A stretch of DNA of 64,000 nt from Paramecium octaurelia (GCA_905182995.1 CAJJDP010000022.1:443488-507487); one strand, 5' to 3'; shown: positions 1-12,716, numbered from the stretch's first letter. The notes: generated by a model from the letters alone, not told the origin. Translations and numbers: made by a program.

Positions 1-74
1 TAGGTGGATTAGATAGATTGAGCTAAGTATAGACTGCATAATTCGTACAAGTCATTGATTTGTTGGAGTAATGA
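1..74 (+). CDS. 3' end of an unidentified gene (partial)
   Basis: In the frame starting at base 3 the sequence stays open, with TAA and TAG as Gln, and ends at TGA 72-74. The visible tail is hydrophilic to amphipathic and ends in DLLEQ. It looks protein-like, but only 23 codons are visible, so no family can be named. A divergent minus-strand start at 55 (Met-Thr-Cys) is an alternative reading. Confidence 0.35.
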
Positions 75-152
75 AATGCAAAAAACAATGATAAGAGTAG
101 TAATGAATATCTGCAATGGAATGAAAATTAAGATTTAAATATTTTTTAAATA

Positions 153-681
153 ATGGTTATCAAGACAGATTTGTGCTCTTTTAGTGAATGGAGAATCTAC
201 CCCGGACATGGAAGAAGATTCGTAGCCAAGGATGGCAGACTCTTCTATTACTTGAATTAAAAGAGCAGAGCTTTTAGTGCAAGAAAAGTATTGAATCTCT
301 TAACATATAGATTAAATCTCAAGAAATCTAATGGACTGTTGCTTGGAGAAGATTAAACAAAAAGATTAAGACAGATGAAGGAGCTAAAAAGAGAAGAATC
401 AGAAATCTTAAAGTCTAAAGAGCTATAGTTGGTATTTCTTTGGAAGAAATCAGAAGAAGAAGAAAGGAAGATGACAGTAATGCATATTCTCATAATCCTT
501 AGAAACTAGAAAGGCATAAGCTGAATAAGCTGCAAGAGAAATTAAGGATAGAAAGCAAAAGTAAATTGAAGCTCAAAAGAAGAAACCTGCTGCAGCATAA
601 AAAGTTGCATAAAAAGCTGAAGTCAAAGCTCAACAAAAAGCATAAAAGGGTGCTGCAAAAGCCAACAAAGGTAAAAAGTGA
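153..681 (+). CDS. RPL24: Large-subunit ribosomal protein eL24
   Basis: Cytosolic 60S ribosomal protein. The start MVIKTDLCSFSEWRIYPGHG is the classic eL24 N-terminus (CSFS...IYPGHGRR). After intron 1 (288-310, 23 nt) the motif QWTVAWRRLNKK matches the family WTVLYRR block. Intron 2 (477-502, 26 nt) restores the Lys/Ala/Gln-rich basic tail ending in KGKK and TGA 679-681. Spliced length is 480 nt, 159 aa, normal for the family. Unspliced frames hit TGA, which confirms both introns. Gln is encoded mainly by TAA. Confidence 0.95.
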
Positions 682-746
682 TTCTTACAATATATAACAT
701 CAAATACATATATATTTTTTAGATTATAATTATTTTATATTATTCA

Positions 747-1327
747 ATGGAAAACATATGCTACACCATTCTTGGAATGGGCTTGGGAATTGTTGTATAA
801 CAAATTCATGAGAAGTTATCCAAAAATAAAAAGTAGAATAAGCCACAATAATAGAATAAGGGAACAAAGAAATATTTGCCATCTACTCCAGATATGAAAA
901 AAGCATATCAAGAACAAAAATAAAACTTTCTAATTCGATAAGCATCTTAATAAGAAGTTGGCGATACAATTAGAAAAATCGTCAAAATTTAAGGCAAAAT
1001 ATCTGGGTTTGATAATGATGATGAATTGAATTAAATAAATAATTAATAAGAAGAAATTAAAGAAGATAATGACTCAAAAGAAGATAATGATTCATAAGAA
1101 GAAAAAGCTTTTTAGCCAAAAACACCCAATTTTTAACATAAATCCTCGACTTCCTAAAATATTACTATGATCACAAATTAACTAGTTTCTAGTTAGTTAT
1201 CTTTGGGATTATTGCAATCTAATTAGTTTAGCGATAGTAGTATTATTTTATCACTAAATAAGAAAAAAATATACCTCCTCCAGGTGAAAGTTAGGAATAA
1301 ATTATAAATAGCAGCGATCCAGAATGA
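747..1327 (+). CDS. Hypothetical protein with N-terminal hydrophobic segment
   Basis: The predicted protein has 184 aa after removing one intron (1237-1262, 26 nt). The N-terminus contains a short hydrophobic stretch (CYTILGMGLGIVVQQ) that could be a signal anchor. The middle has an acidic, repetitive Glu/Asp/Lys stretch. The C-terminus is SDKKNIPPPGESQE and continues to TGA 1325-1327. Without the intron a different, less protein-like tail follows. I recognise no family. It lies 65 bp downstream of RPL24 on the same strand. Confidence 0.6.
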
Positions 1328-1527
1328 TGATTATAATAGACATTTTAAATATCAAAATCTTATATATTTATTCAATCAATCAAGAAATTCAAGTATTCAT
1401 ATATTAATAATTTTTTCAATAAACTACATTTTATGAATTAGGAATAACTAAGTCTTCTTATATCAATCATAACTATGATGTTTTAGATAATATTATATTT
1501 AATTACGTTTTTTTATTAATTAAATTA

Positions 1528-1764
1528 ATGAATTATCAAGAATTAGAACAACATTAAAGAAGAAAACAAATTACTCTGAATGATGCTATGTTTACAATAT
1601 TTAAAAGAGCAATGGTAAAGAGTCCTTGTTTTATACCATTTATTATTATTATGACTCTCTTATTTACTATTGGAATATTGCATGAGACTGGCATTAAACC
1701 AATTCATGAAATGTTTCCACTAGGAGGTACAACTGGTGAATTCTTGAAATCTGAATAGATGTGA
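1528..1764 (+). CDS. Small single-pass membrane protein
   Basis: An intronless 78-aa frame from ATG 1528 to TGA 1762-1764. Residues about 31-50 form one clear membrane helix (CFIPFIIIMTLLFTIGIL), flanked by a basic N-terminal half (HQRRKQ) and a short tail with a Gly-Gly turn. The layout resembles a tail-proximal type II membrane protein or a small organellar subunit, but no family is recognised. Confidence 0.5.
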
Positions 1765-1944
1765 AAACGATTGATAAACATAATAAAACATTTTAATATT
1801 ACTTTCTTATTATAAATTACTCATAGATTATAATACTTTACATCTATTATTTAATTTATTTTATTTAATGGACTCTTTAATAATTTACTATTCAACTATT
1901 TACCAAAAAGAATTGAATTACTCTTTTTGCAAAATTACAAAATA

Positions 1945-2284
1945 ATGTAAAAATTTAAGAATTTTATATTCTTTAAATTTATTAATATTAAATTGAACTC
2001 TAGTATTAGATATTATACAATTAAAGTCACCTTTAATATTTAAGGAACTAGTATGAAACAATTGCAGTATATTTTATATTCATAATCAAGTGATAAAATA
2101 ATTAGTTAAACAAAATCTTTTATCGAAATAAGATAAAAAGTACTAGCAAAGAATATTAGGTTCAAATTACCCTAAAAAATGATTTATCAAAACAATAGAT
2201 TATATATGTGATTATTCGAATTTAAGATCAAGAACATTAAATGTATCAGGAGACGAATTAGAAGTGTTTTATCAACTTTTCTGA
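1945..2284 (+). CDS. Possible small hypothetical protein
   Basis: A weakly supported frame of 106 aa starts at ATG 1945. Removing a 19-nt GT-AG segment (2208-2226) joins it to the more protein-like tail TLNVSGDELEVFYQLF and TGA 2282-2284. The N-terminal part is AT-biased (Lys/Ile/Asn/Phe), so it could be chance openness. The intron is at the short limit for this genome. No family is recognised. Confidence 0.3.
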
Positions 2285-2353
2285 TATATAAATTCATATT
2301 CATATTAATGAATAATACATATATTTACAAAAAAATTGCAATTTGAAATTTAA

Positions 2354-4277
2354 ATGGACCGCAATTTATAATCATGCTTCTAACAATTTCAAGTAAAAAG
2401 AAATCAAAATTTTTTATATCAAAAGTATGTCAATAAGGTACTGATGAAATATTAAAATAGACCAACAAAGAGAAAATGCCTGATGAAGAATTAAGATAGA
2501 AATTCATAGCATAAGCATTCAAATACGTTGGAGTTCCCTATCATAGTAGATATCATGATGAAACTTCTCCACACTACAATGCTCCTCTGTACTTAGATTG
2601 TTCTGGACTGATTAGATAAGTAATTTATGATCTAAGAGAATACTTTGGATTCACTTTAGGAAAATGGAATTAAGCATATTAATATGATTTACTTGATAAG
2701 GAGATTGAGTTTTAAGACTTGAAACCTGGGGATCTAATATTTCTCTCTGGAACTTACTATGATAAATCTTGCAGGGCTTTCCAACATAATATTGTTCATG
2801 TTGAAATTTATCTAGGGGGCGAGAGAACTATTGCTGCGAGATGGTAAAAAGGTACAATTCAAGAATTTGAAACATATAAATTTGAATCGCAAAATTACTA
2901 CGACATTAAATATCATTATAAATCCATACAACCTTGGCTGGAGGGAAAATGTGAAAGTTTTTGTGCTGAGCATCCTTGGAGAGATGATAGAAATATATGG
3001 GTTAGTGATAAATACTCAGTTTTTGCTAAGAATTTACAATAAGTATTGCCTGCTGATTTTGTTCATAAGCAAAGGGTCTATGTTGGATAAGGTAACAATG
3101 CAGAATTAATTAAATCATATTTCAGAAACAAGAATTATGAATTAATGGATACTGTTTAAGATGCTTTTAAAAATGACTATTTTATCAAGTGGGTTTAATG
3201 TCCTTAAAGCATAAATTATTATGAATTCAAACCAGGCTAATAGATTGTATTATTATTACACTATCAATATAGATCAATCATATACCTAAAGCATCACATA
3301 ATTTAGGGCTCAAAATATCCATGTTGGAATTGTTGAGAGAAAATTAGTGTGAGGATGTTTTGCCTAAGACTTTTAGATTAAATCAAATCACTGAAGTTAT
3401 TGAATTTCTGAAGGACAATGAAGAAGGCATTTGGATATTGAAGCCTTATAATTTGAATTGTGGCAGAGGAATCAAATTCATAAGTGATATTGCCAGGTTT
3501 AAGCAGGATCTACACCAGAAACGACAATATTAGATCGGAGACTATTATAAAGTTTATGTCGAAAATGAAAGAAATAAATTAAAATAAGAAATTCAAGATC
3601 ACCTGGGAATCAAAGAAAATGTTGATCCAGAACAATAATTAAAATATGACGATATTAATCCAATGTCCATCATATAAAAATATATTGAAAAGCCCCTTTT
3701 GTTAGATGGTAGGAAATTTGATATAAGATGTTATGCTTTGATAGCCTAAGTGAAACCATATACAGTGCTCTTTCATCATGGATATGCTAGATTGAGTATT
3801 TTTGAGTACACTTTGGATGACATTGAAAATGAATAGAATAAAATTATACATCTCACCAATAATGCAATTTAAAAAACACATCCAACATATAAAGAGAAAA
3901 AAGAAAGTTCCATATGGACTATGGATCATTTAGAACAATATTTACAAGACTTTTATCATTATCAGGTTGATCAGATTAAATCAATTAGAGAATAAATTAA
4001 ACAAATTTCTCATAGAATTTTTAAAGCTGGATAGAAAAAGATCCAAGCTGGAGGACAAAAAGGAGAATTTGAATTATTTGGGCTTGATTTTATTATAGAT
4101 GCAAATCTAAAAGTTTACTTTTTAGAGGCAAATATAAATCCAGCACTTTTTACTGAAAATCCGAATCTTAAATAGATCATCCCTTCAGTTGTTGAATAAA
4201 CCTTAGATATAATTTTAGCAATTTAAAATAATCAATAGTATTAGTTAGGAACATTTGAAGAATTAATAATTGAATGA
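2354..4277 (+). CDS. NlpC/P60 cysteine-peptidase domain fused to a tubulin-tyrosine-ligase-like (TTLL) domain
   Basis: The predicted protein has 624 aa. Introns are 2438-2460 (23 nt) and 3247-3272 (26 nt); both are needed to keep the frame. Residues about 45-165 carry NlpC/P60 hallmarks: the nucleophile motif LDCSGLIRQVI (Cys about 75), KPGDLIF, and IVHVEIYLG (His about 141). From about residue 240 the protein is an ATP-grasp TTL enzyme: KW, NHIPKASHNLGLK, GIWILKPYNLNCGRGI, LLDGRKFDIRCYALI, LTNNAIQ and FLEANINPAL. TTLL enzymes add Glu, Gly or Tyr to tubulin tails. NlpC/P60 enzymes cut isopeptide-like or gamma-glutamyl bonds. Having both on one chain suggests writing and erasing of a side chain, but that is inference. 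The exon-1 start was chosen because the in-frame alternative has an upstream TGA and poorer sequence. Confidence 0.85.
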
Positions 4278-4285
4278 TATTGATT

Positions 4286-7200
4286 TCATAATTAAAATAT
4301 ATTGTATAAATTATAAAGCATCAAATCTTCTTTATCTTTACTTATCTCCTTAAGAGATTAGAAATTTTGAAAAATCCCTTAGGAATCCAAATAATATTCT
4401 CTTTAGGTTTCTGATAATAACGGAATAATGTCGTAAAGAGGGAATCTATAATCAATTATCAAGAATTTACAATTAGTTTTATAATCCATATTAAATTACT
4501 AGATCTAATTCCTCTTCACGTTTTTATTGAGATAATTTAATAGCTAAATCTTTAATATACTTTTCTTTATTATCGGCTACTGTTAACATCACCTGATCTA
4601 TTAAATCTAACTAAATATTAACACTCTTATTACAGTTAATTATGTTTCATTTAAATTGTGATCCAATTCTAAAGTCAAGCGCTCGTGCAGATCCATATTT
4701 AAATATTAAACCTAATCGATTGCATTTTTGGCAATAAACATCTAAGCAATCAATTTTTACATTTTCTAATCCAATTTACTTGCATTATCAACACACTTCG
4801 AAAAGTCATCCACTTATAAATTAATCTTTATATATTAGATATTAATACACAAAACTCAAGTAATGCATGTTTCAAATGAATAAATGAAATTTCTTGCGCC
4901 TAATTAATAACAATAAGTTTGCTGTCATGAATCATTAACTATAATATAATTACAAATTCATTACAATTTTTAATTATCCATTTGGTCTAACCTGTATTTC
5001 AGGATATTACCCATCAAGTTAATTAGCTTTTAAAAACTCACAACTTTAAAGTTGATTTTATGGTGGATCTATTTGGGCTAGAGTAATTGTAATAGCAACT
5101 TAATTCACAACAATTACCATCTTAATTTGAGTTTAAGTGACATAAAATAATAAGTCTTCCCAGAAATAGCTATCAGTAAGTTGTTCAAATTCAGTTAAAA
5201 TGGGGATAAACTATCCATTCTATTTCATAAGAAGAGAAAAGGTCTTTTCATATTAAAATAATAAAAAGGTTTCATTTATGTTGCTAGTCACATTTAATGG
5301 AGAAATAAACTAATTACCAAATGGAACCAATTAATTATTTTAAAATTAATAAAATTAACCATTTTTCAATTTTAGTTGTTTAATCTCTGCTTTTAATTTC
5401 TAGTCTTCGATGTTGCATTCAGAATTTGTAACAATAAAATAATAACTTTACACTCCAAAGACTCTTTCAGGCTATGGTAAATTATTTATTGTGGCTTTTA
5501 AAAACATAGACTATTTCTTTGTGTGATCAAAACCATAGATTTGAATGACAAAATTGACAATATTTGAGGAGTAGTTGTAAATATTTCTAGAAAACGTTTT
5601 CTAATTAAAAAATCCACTTGTTTGAGACTCTATCTTTTCTTCAATTGTGACATTTTAATTTCTTTCATTTAAGGGAACTGAAACTATTAACTCTTCTTTA
5701 TATTGATGCCATGCAATAGAGTTGCCTATTCCTGTTGATAGTTGTTCTAATTCACTCAAAAAGTGCAAAGTCAATTTGAGATCACTCTCCATCATATCAT
5801 AATTCAAATTTTTATTATTTATTGAAAGCACAACATATTAACCATTATTGTTGTGGATTACAAAATATCTTCCCGATAATGAAATCAAGATTTTTGAATC
5901 TATATTATAAAATAATAATGATACCATCCCAAGCATAAGACGTTTAAAATGAAAATATTTTATGTTGTCTACTCATAACGGTCCATTCTTCTTTTTTATT
6001 TGTGAGTTCTTAAGTAAATTCAATCAAGGTACAAATCACATTTTTGCCCGTTGTAGATAGATACATCAAATTAGATTAGTCAGTTTATTTGTTTAATAGT
6101 TCATATTATTTTAATTGCTCTTAAGAAATGTTAGTTAGTTTCTTAAGTAATCCAGTGTCATCTACAAAAGTTTTACTTTAATTTAATGTCAATGAACAAA
6201 CAAAAGTATGATGAAAGCAATACTTCTATAAGAGTTCAGAAGCCTGTAGTAAAAACAAGCCATGAGTGGTAGCAACACATAAAAGATTTGACTTCAATCT
6301 ATTGGTTGTGATGGTATTGATCTTAATTTATTTATCAACATCAGACACATTTTTCAAATCTAAAAGTATCACATAATCAAATTTCTTTTATTGTTTTCCT
6401 ATCAGATATAGGGCATAGATTTCTGATGATCTTGTATGACCAATATATGTTTAAGAAGGAAAATTAGAATGACTAATATGAACAAGCTCTTTAATTGGAA
6501 TAGGAGGCTTGAATCTATTAATTTCCATTCCATTCAAAGAACTCCATAATGTAATATAGTTTTCTGTAACAGTAACTATTTAAAAGTCATATGGGTCATA
6601 TGCAATTGATAAGATCTCCTATCCATTATTGGCAGTCATTAACTGCTTGCCTTTTTTGGACATTAAAAATTTGAATGTTGGTTATTCATTTGCTGTGTCT
6701 GCATTCCAACAAGCCATTGTACCATCTAAACTACTGGCCACAAGACGAGGTCTGTCAAATTAATTTTATTTATATGAGAGCATCTAATTGATACCTTTCT
6801 GATGATATCCCTTCATTGTTTTTACAATTAGATTCTGCTTCAAATCTATAATCTTTACTCCTTCACCTCCTACTGCTATGTATTATGAGTCAATAAATTC
6901 TAAACATTTATTTGAAACACCAATAGGTCCATTTGTTATTAGATCCGAATAATCAGAGCAATATTTGTAGGAATACAATTTATCAGATGTCAGAATCATA
7001 ATGCTATTCTACAAATATAAGGATTAATCATTAAAAAGTCTATAAATAATCTAGTTGTCATGAAATTTCAATTGTTTAACTTCCTACACTCTATCAGGTT
7101 CAATTAATGAAACATTTATTGCTCTCAAACAGGTCTTTTTTTCATAGTCCCAAATCTATAAAATTTGATTTGTTGTATAAAGTAAAAGGAATGGTTATAC

Positions 7201-8083
7201 TAAATGTACTTCTACAAACCTAATCCTTATGTTAGACTTTATATCAAATAAAAATTAGAAATTCGGTATTAAATACATAAATTAATCAATAATTTTATTT
7301 TTCATCGCTAACTTGAAATAAACTATCCTCTAATACACTCTTTTTGCTTGCTAAATTCTAATCGAATGAGTATTCTGGGTCAAATAAATTCTATTCCACT
7401 CTATTAAAAAACTAACTACTATGAATCGACATGAATTCTGTAATTTTGGATGGCTTCATGCTCGCTCTAGATGCCTTAACTTGATAAAATAATTAAAGAT
7501 TGAACACATCCTTATCTTTCTCTAATAATTAAAGTATTTCTAATTCTAAATGAGGACTCTACAATTTAGATTATAATATCTTCTTTATTTTTTCTTATAA
7601 AATTTGCAAAGGTTTCTCTTCTTAAATTGGGATAGTTTATATTCCTTAATCCATGGTTTATTTTTTTGGAAATGGAATAATTACAATCTCCTCACTAATT
7701 TTTTGGCATTCATTTTTCTGTTCCTTCATAATAGTCGGGATTTCTTCCTTTTTAATATTTTTTTTAATTGGTGTTTTATCTAGAATTGATTTTATAAATT
7801 TGAGTAAATTTAAAATCATATTTGACTCTTTATTTGCTATTTTTAAAATATCAACCTTCATTGAATTGTCTAATTTCGAACAATAATGAGCTACTTATGT
7901 TAAGGTTTCTAAACGAGACACGACTGTTGAATTTTTTTTAAATTATGGAATTTCAATTTCAGGAAAGTATCTTCGGAGTAAACATAAGAAATGTCTTCCA
8001 TCTGACATGCTTTCAATGTTACTTGCCTTCATTTGTGGACATTTTTCATTAACCCATCTTAAGAGTCCTAATCTCACACTCAT
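4286..8083 (-). CDS. Large protein with N-terminal CH-like domain and WD40/beta-propeller repeats
   Basis: About 1240 aa. The N-terminus (MSVRLGLLRWVNEKC, then SMSDGRHFLCLLRRYFP) resembles an EB1/SPEF1-type calponin-homology domain, which binds microtubules. A Lys/Glu-rich linker follows, then long propeller-like sequence with strands such as ILQIWDYEKKTCLRAI, LVASSLDGTMACWNAD and NYITLWSSLNGME. Supported introns are 7312-7336 and 4446-4470 (25 nt each); the codon count implies at least one more that I did not locate. It ends at TGA 4286-4288, only 8 bp from the convergent stop of the TTLL fusion. A ciliary or cytoskeletal role is inferred from the domains. Confidence 0.7.
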
Positions 8084-8260
8084 CCACTTCAAAGTTTTTT
8101 TATTATTTATTAATAATTAAACTAAAATAACTTATAAGTTTACTTGTATCTTTTAATTTATTTTTTATTCAAAATTCACTAATTTACTTTATAGATTAAT
8201 TGTATAAAGAAAAAAATAAATAAATAAAATAATTATTTCAATATTAAAATATCCACCTGA
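8084..8260. other. Short AT-rich intergenic spacer
   Basis: 177 bp between two minus-strand genes. It holds A/T runs only and no recognised element. It must contain the 3' end of the upstream gene and the promoter of the downstream gene. Confidence 0.5.
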
Positions 8261-9519
8261 TCATAAATTTAATTTCCTATAATTTTAGATTTTCTTTATT
8301 AAACAACATACTAATTTTACGATATGAGAACTATTGTTAGCCAAAAATAATTGTTTTTCATTTTCTAATACTTTTCCATCATCTTAGTTTGTAGGAATGG
8401 TTTCTGTATAGTCTTAATTGCAAAAGACTTATCCAGTATAACCTTTTTTAAATCTAATACACTGAAAAAATTATTAAAAAATTTACAAGTTTCAAATTGG
8501 ACCTTAATTTCAGAGGACCAATAAAAGTTATTGGATTGATTGTTAATTCAAATAATTGGAAAAACTTTGTTTTTTCATTTTACATCTTCTAAAGCTTATT
8601 AATTTTTAGTTCTCCTTCCTTTTCATGAACATGAAAACCTAGTATTGATAATGATAAATGTTTGAATTCTTCAGTTTGATACTACGTATATTTCTTTGCT
8701 TCTCTCCTATTCTTACCTTTTTTCCAATTTAAATTAGCATTGAAATTAGGTTTCTCCAAATCCTAAGGCAACTATGTTTATTTTGTTTTTTCCTAATAAA
8801 ATTAAGGGGATGGTATTTCTTCATAAATTCTGTCTTTCAATTAGCCAGGCTTTTGTTTATGAAATTTAAAAATCCCTTCCTCAAATGAATTGTTTTATTA
8901 TTCTTAAAATTAAAAGCTTGCATCTAAAAATTGTTTTATTTTTTTTTATTTTTATTTTTTTTCGTTATTCTTGCATTCAGCAAAACTAATTTCCCCTTAA
9001 AATAAGTAATTTCTTTCTTATAAATCTTGATTATCATTTCTAAGCATATTTTCAATGAATTACTTATTTGAATTATAATCAAAGCTGTCCCGATATTAAA
9101 CTTAATTTTTAGATCCTTTTTTTTAAATTGGAAATTCACATTACAACTAACAATTATTCCCTTTTTTGATATTCTTTTCAAGTTCTTATTAGTTATCAAG
9201 ACCCCAAGAATTTCTTTTAGTATTATTATTACTAACAAAGAATTCCTCTCTTATATCATTCCCACTTGATATTAGGTTTTGTTTTATTTTAAGAGGTTAG
9301 GGCTTTGCGATTTGAAGGATTTTGTCAACCTCTTATTCTATTTCATTTGACAGCCAGGATAAATCACTATCATCAAGCCAGAAATTAGGATCTCTATTTT
9401 GATTACACCTAATATTACTATGTAGAAAGAGGAGGTGAATTTAATTCTTAGGTCTTCTTTTCAATCATTTTACCAACTGAGTTGTTAATCTTAACTTTCT
9501 TTCCAAAAGAGGTTCTCAT
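8261..9519 (-). CDS. Hypothetical Asn/Gln/Lys-rich protein
   Basis: 402 aa after removing introns 9394-9418 and 8462-8486 (25 nt each); spliced length is an exact multiple of three. The start MRTSFGKKVKINN is basic. The middle is low-complexity with many Gln from TAA/TAG. The C-terminal third is more ordered (FQLFELTINPITFIGPLKL, then CIRFKKGYTGQVFC). No motif or family is recognised. The likely role is structural or regulatory, but nothing in the sequence proves it. Confidence 0.6.
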
Positions 9520-9771
9520 ATTCAATTTAAATTTAATAATTTAACTTCTTTCTTGGTTATAAATTATTACTAATAATAGATAAATAATAAATATAATTTA
9601 AAGCATTTTAGGAGATATTCTCTTATTTATAAAAAGAAGGTATTTGACAGATGGAATGAATGAATTATTTAGTGATAATATTAAATTTAACCTAATATAG
9701 TTCAAAATGATATTTATTTATTCAATTATGAGTTTATTACATTAATATCTGTGATTAATTTATTTTAATTA

Positions 9772-10358
9772 ATGAGGTAATAAAAGGATGGTCTATTTTC
9801 TCAAAGCCAGTTATACGTAAAAGAACTATGTGAATCATTAAATGTTTTGGAATTTTTAGATGATTAAGCAAATTTAAGTATAACTCAATCTTCTCAACCG
9901 GAAAATTTGTAAATGTCCAATAAAAGCAACAAAAATGAAAATTTAACTAAAAGTAGACCTTAAGCGTAATAATCTAGTTTATAGTAAACAGAGAAATAAA
10001 ATAAAATCCGTATGGATCCGAATGGGCAAATAAAGTGCTAGAAACATAATTCGGAGTTCATTTATCTCAAATAACTCTAAGAAAAAGGCCTAAATGGATC
10101 ATAAAAAAATTGAAACCGGTAGAAAACGATGATAATAATGAAAAATAACATTCTCGATTGATTAATGTATTGAAAAACGTTTATTATTAAGGATATAAAA
10201 ACTCAAGAAAGATTATATCGAAAAACAACCTCAAAATCAAATAACAGGGAAGTAGATAACAAAGTTAAAAATTATCGTTAATCTTTTAGTAGGCTTAGAC
10301 AGCCTTTACCTACTTTTGGCATAAATTTCGTACAAAAATTGGATTAATGCAATAATGA
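9772..10358 (+). CDS. Hypothetical basic protein
   Basis: 186 aa with one 26-nt intron (9966-9991). Removing it joins a Ser/Gln-rich N-terminal half to a conserved-looking block, NPYGSEWANKVLETQFG then ITLRKRPKWIIKKLKP, and a very basic C-terminus (KNSRKIISKNNLKIK). Without the intron the frame ends early at a TGA. No family is recognised. The basic composition would fit nucleic-acid or tubulin binding, which is speculation. Confidence 0.55.
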
Positions 10359-10636
10359 TTATATTTTATGAATTTTAAAGAATCTTAAGAGTCAATTTGT
10401 TTCCATCAATTTTTTCATATTGTATATGTTATTTTTAAGTTAAATAAATGAATTCAATTTTTATTTTAGATAAATAAATCTTATTTTTGGATTATTAATC
10501 AAATATAAAATTCTAGAAAAATAAGAGTCTGTATCAGTTTAACGATTAGAAAATTGAAAACCTATGTAAGACAAACATGTTAGTAGAACATTAAGTCGAA
10601 TTTACAAATTAAAATATATAATATAGATATTATTGA

Positions 10637-10903
10637 TCAGTATTAAACTTTCCTAAAAATCAATTTAGGAGAATGGACTTCTTCATCTTGATTTTGAAGT
10701 GTATTATCATCCTATAAATAATCTTCTTACTTTGAGACTAAAATTTGCATACTTTGAATTGCTTTTTGATGATTTTTTGGCATTTTCAATTATTCTATCA
10801 GTGTGTTTAAATCATTGAGATTCAAGTCTGGGTTTTATACAAATTCTATGACTTACTTAGGACAATGAGCTAGATTATGAAATGGAAGATAGGTGAGAGA
10901 CAT
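10637..10903 (-). CDS. Small hypothetical protein
   Basis: Intronless 88-aa frame. The start MSLTYLPFHNLAHCPKQVIE is followed by a helical segment (LNDLNTLIEQLKMPKNHQKA) and an acidic Gln/Asp-rich tail ending in LIFRKVQY and TGA. Composition is normal for this genome. No family is recognised. Confidence 0.5.
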
Positions 10904-11291
10904 AAAGTCGTTAATTATATATATAAATTTATAATCATTGTTAAAGGATCAAAGCAATTATTTACATTTTTATTCCCAATTATTTCTGGTATGTTTAGTC
11001 AACTTTCATTTTATGTAATTATTTACTATGATTTCACAATTAGTAGATAGAACTACTATTACAAAATAGAAAATTAGAAGGGAGAGAAATCAATAACTAT
11101 TAATAAACTTTCAAAATTTAATCTTTAAATCAAATAATAATAATGAATGATATTTTAAACTTATCTAATTTTTAATAATTAAATAACAATACTACTTAAT
11201 AAATGAACATGCTGATCTTAATATAAGATATAAATCCAATAGAAAATTGATTAGTTTAATAAATTGGAAGTATATTTAATATAAAGAAAAA
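10904..11291. other. Intergenic region
   Basis: About 390 bp of AT-rich sequence between the small 88-aa gene and the stop of the NEK-like kinase, both on the minus strand. I see no gene, repeat or RNA here. Confidence 0.45.
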
Positions 11292-12486
11292 TCAAAATAT
11301 TAATTGTTCTAACCCAAGTAGTTAGTTAATTTTATCTAATGTATTCTCATCACAACATTTTGGAGGATCTTCCTCATTTTTCTAATCTAATTATCATACA
11401 ATATAGTACTAGTGAATTGTAAATTAGGATAAATTTTTCAACTCCCAATTATTCTTCAAGATCCATTCTCATTTTTTCAATTTAATCTGCTAGGGATTCT
11501 CCAACAAACTTTTATTCACTTTAATATTGTCTTATTTTTTCAGAGTGCTTCTCATATTTATTGATTTATCCCGAAATAAATTGAATCTTTTGTAAGTTAT
11601 ATGTTTTCCTTTGCAGAAATTCATTCCTTGATTTTCTGACTATTCTATAATCTAATATTTGATTGATAGTAAGTCTTTTCTAAGGATCTGTATTTAATAT
11701 ATCCTTTAATAATTATATCAGTTCTTAAGAATAAAATGTAGGCACAGGTTAATATTTTCCACTGATAATTTTCAAAAATAGACCTTCCATAGCTTTATTT
11801 ATTAAATATAATTATACTTTTTGCATCGAATGCATGTTTTAATGCCATCATTTCATATAGCATGCAACCTAAACTCCAAATATCTGATTTAAAGTCATAA
11901 GGTATTCTTTAACACACTTCTGGACTGATATAGTATGGAGTTCCTATAGCAGTTTAGCAAAGATCTTCAGAATTGATTAATGATTTAGCGATTCCAAAAT
12001 CCCCTAGTTTTATTTCTCCTTTTGAAATGAAAATATTTTGAGTTTTGATATCTCTATGAATGATTCGTCTATCATGGATGTATTTGACAGCCAGACAAAT
12101 TTAAGTGAACCATTCTACAATTTATGACTCTTTCAAATGTTCCTATTTTTATTTTTGTTATTCAAGTCTTTGATGCAATGTTCCTTCTTCTGCATAATCC
12201 ATGACAATACACAAATATTTACTAAGTTAGATAATTAAACTTACTTTCTGTCCACAAAAGACTCCCTGTATTCAATTATGCAGGGATGATGCAAATTCTT
12301 TAACACATCTATTTCATTAAGGGCATTTTCTTTTTCTTTGATGTCGAATTTAGACGCATCTATTATCTATAATAGCCTTCAGATTACCTTCATGATATAA
12401 AATTTTCTATCCTATTTATTTTAAACCAATATAGCCTGTCCATAACTACCTTTTCCCTTTAATTCTATCTTCCTATAGCGTTCCAT
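11292..12486 (-). CDS. NEK-family serine/threonine protein kinase
   Basis: 365 aa after removing introns 12367-12387 (21 nt), 12222-12244 (23), 11793-11817 (25) and 11382-11409 (28); the codon count is exact. The catalytic domain runs from the N-terminus to about residue 255: [11 protein letters not shown] (Gly loop), FYIMK (beta-3 Lys), [12 protein letters not shown] (catalytic loop), [10 protein letters not shown] (Mg loop), [12 protein letters not shown] and [26 protein letters not shown] and the [17 protein letters not shown] block are typical of NEKs, which act at basal bodies and cilia. A charged helical tail of about 90 aa follows, ending in a Cys-Cys segment. Confidence 0.9.
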
Positions 12487-12716
12487 TAATCTATTTTTAA
12501 CTGTTAAATAATAAATAAAATTTAAGTCATTTAATTACACCTCAACTTTATAAATCTAATTGAATTGCAGTATGAAAACTTAACCAAAACCAATTAGAGT
12601 CTTGACCTAAATTATCATTTTATTTAACCTAAAATTCATCATCTAAGATTATTTTTGAGATTCAGTTATTTAATTCATAAATCCCTTTAAATTATCAAAA
12701 TTTCATAATTTATTAA

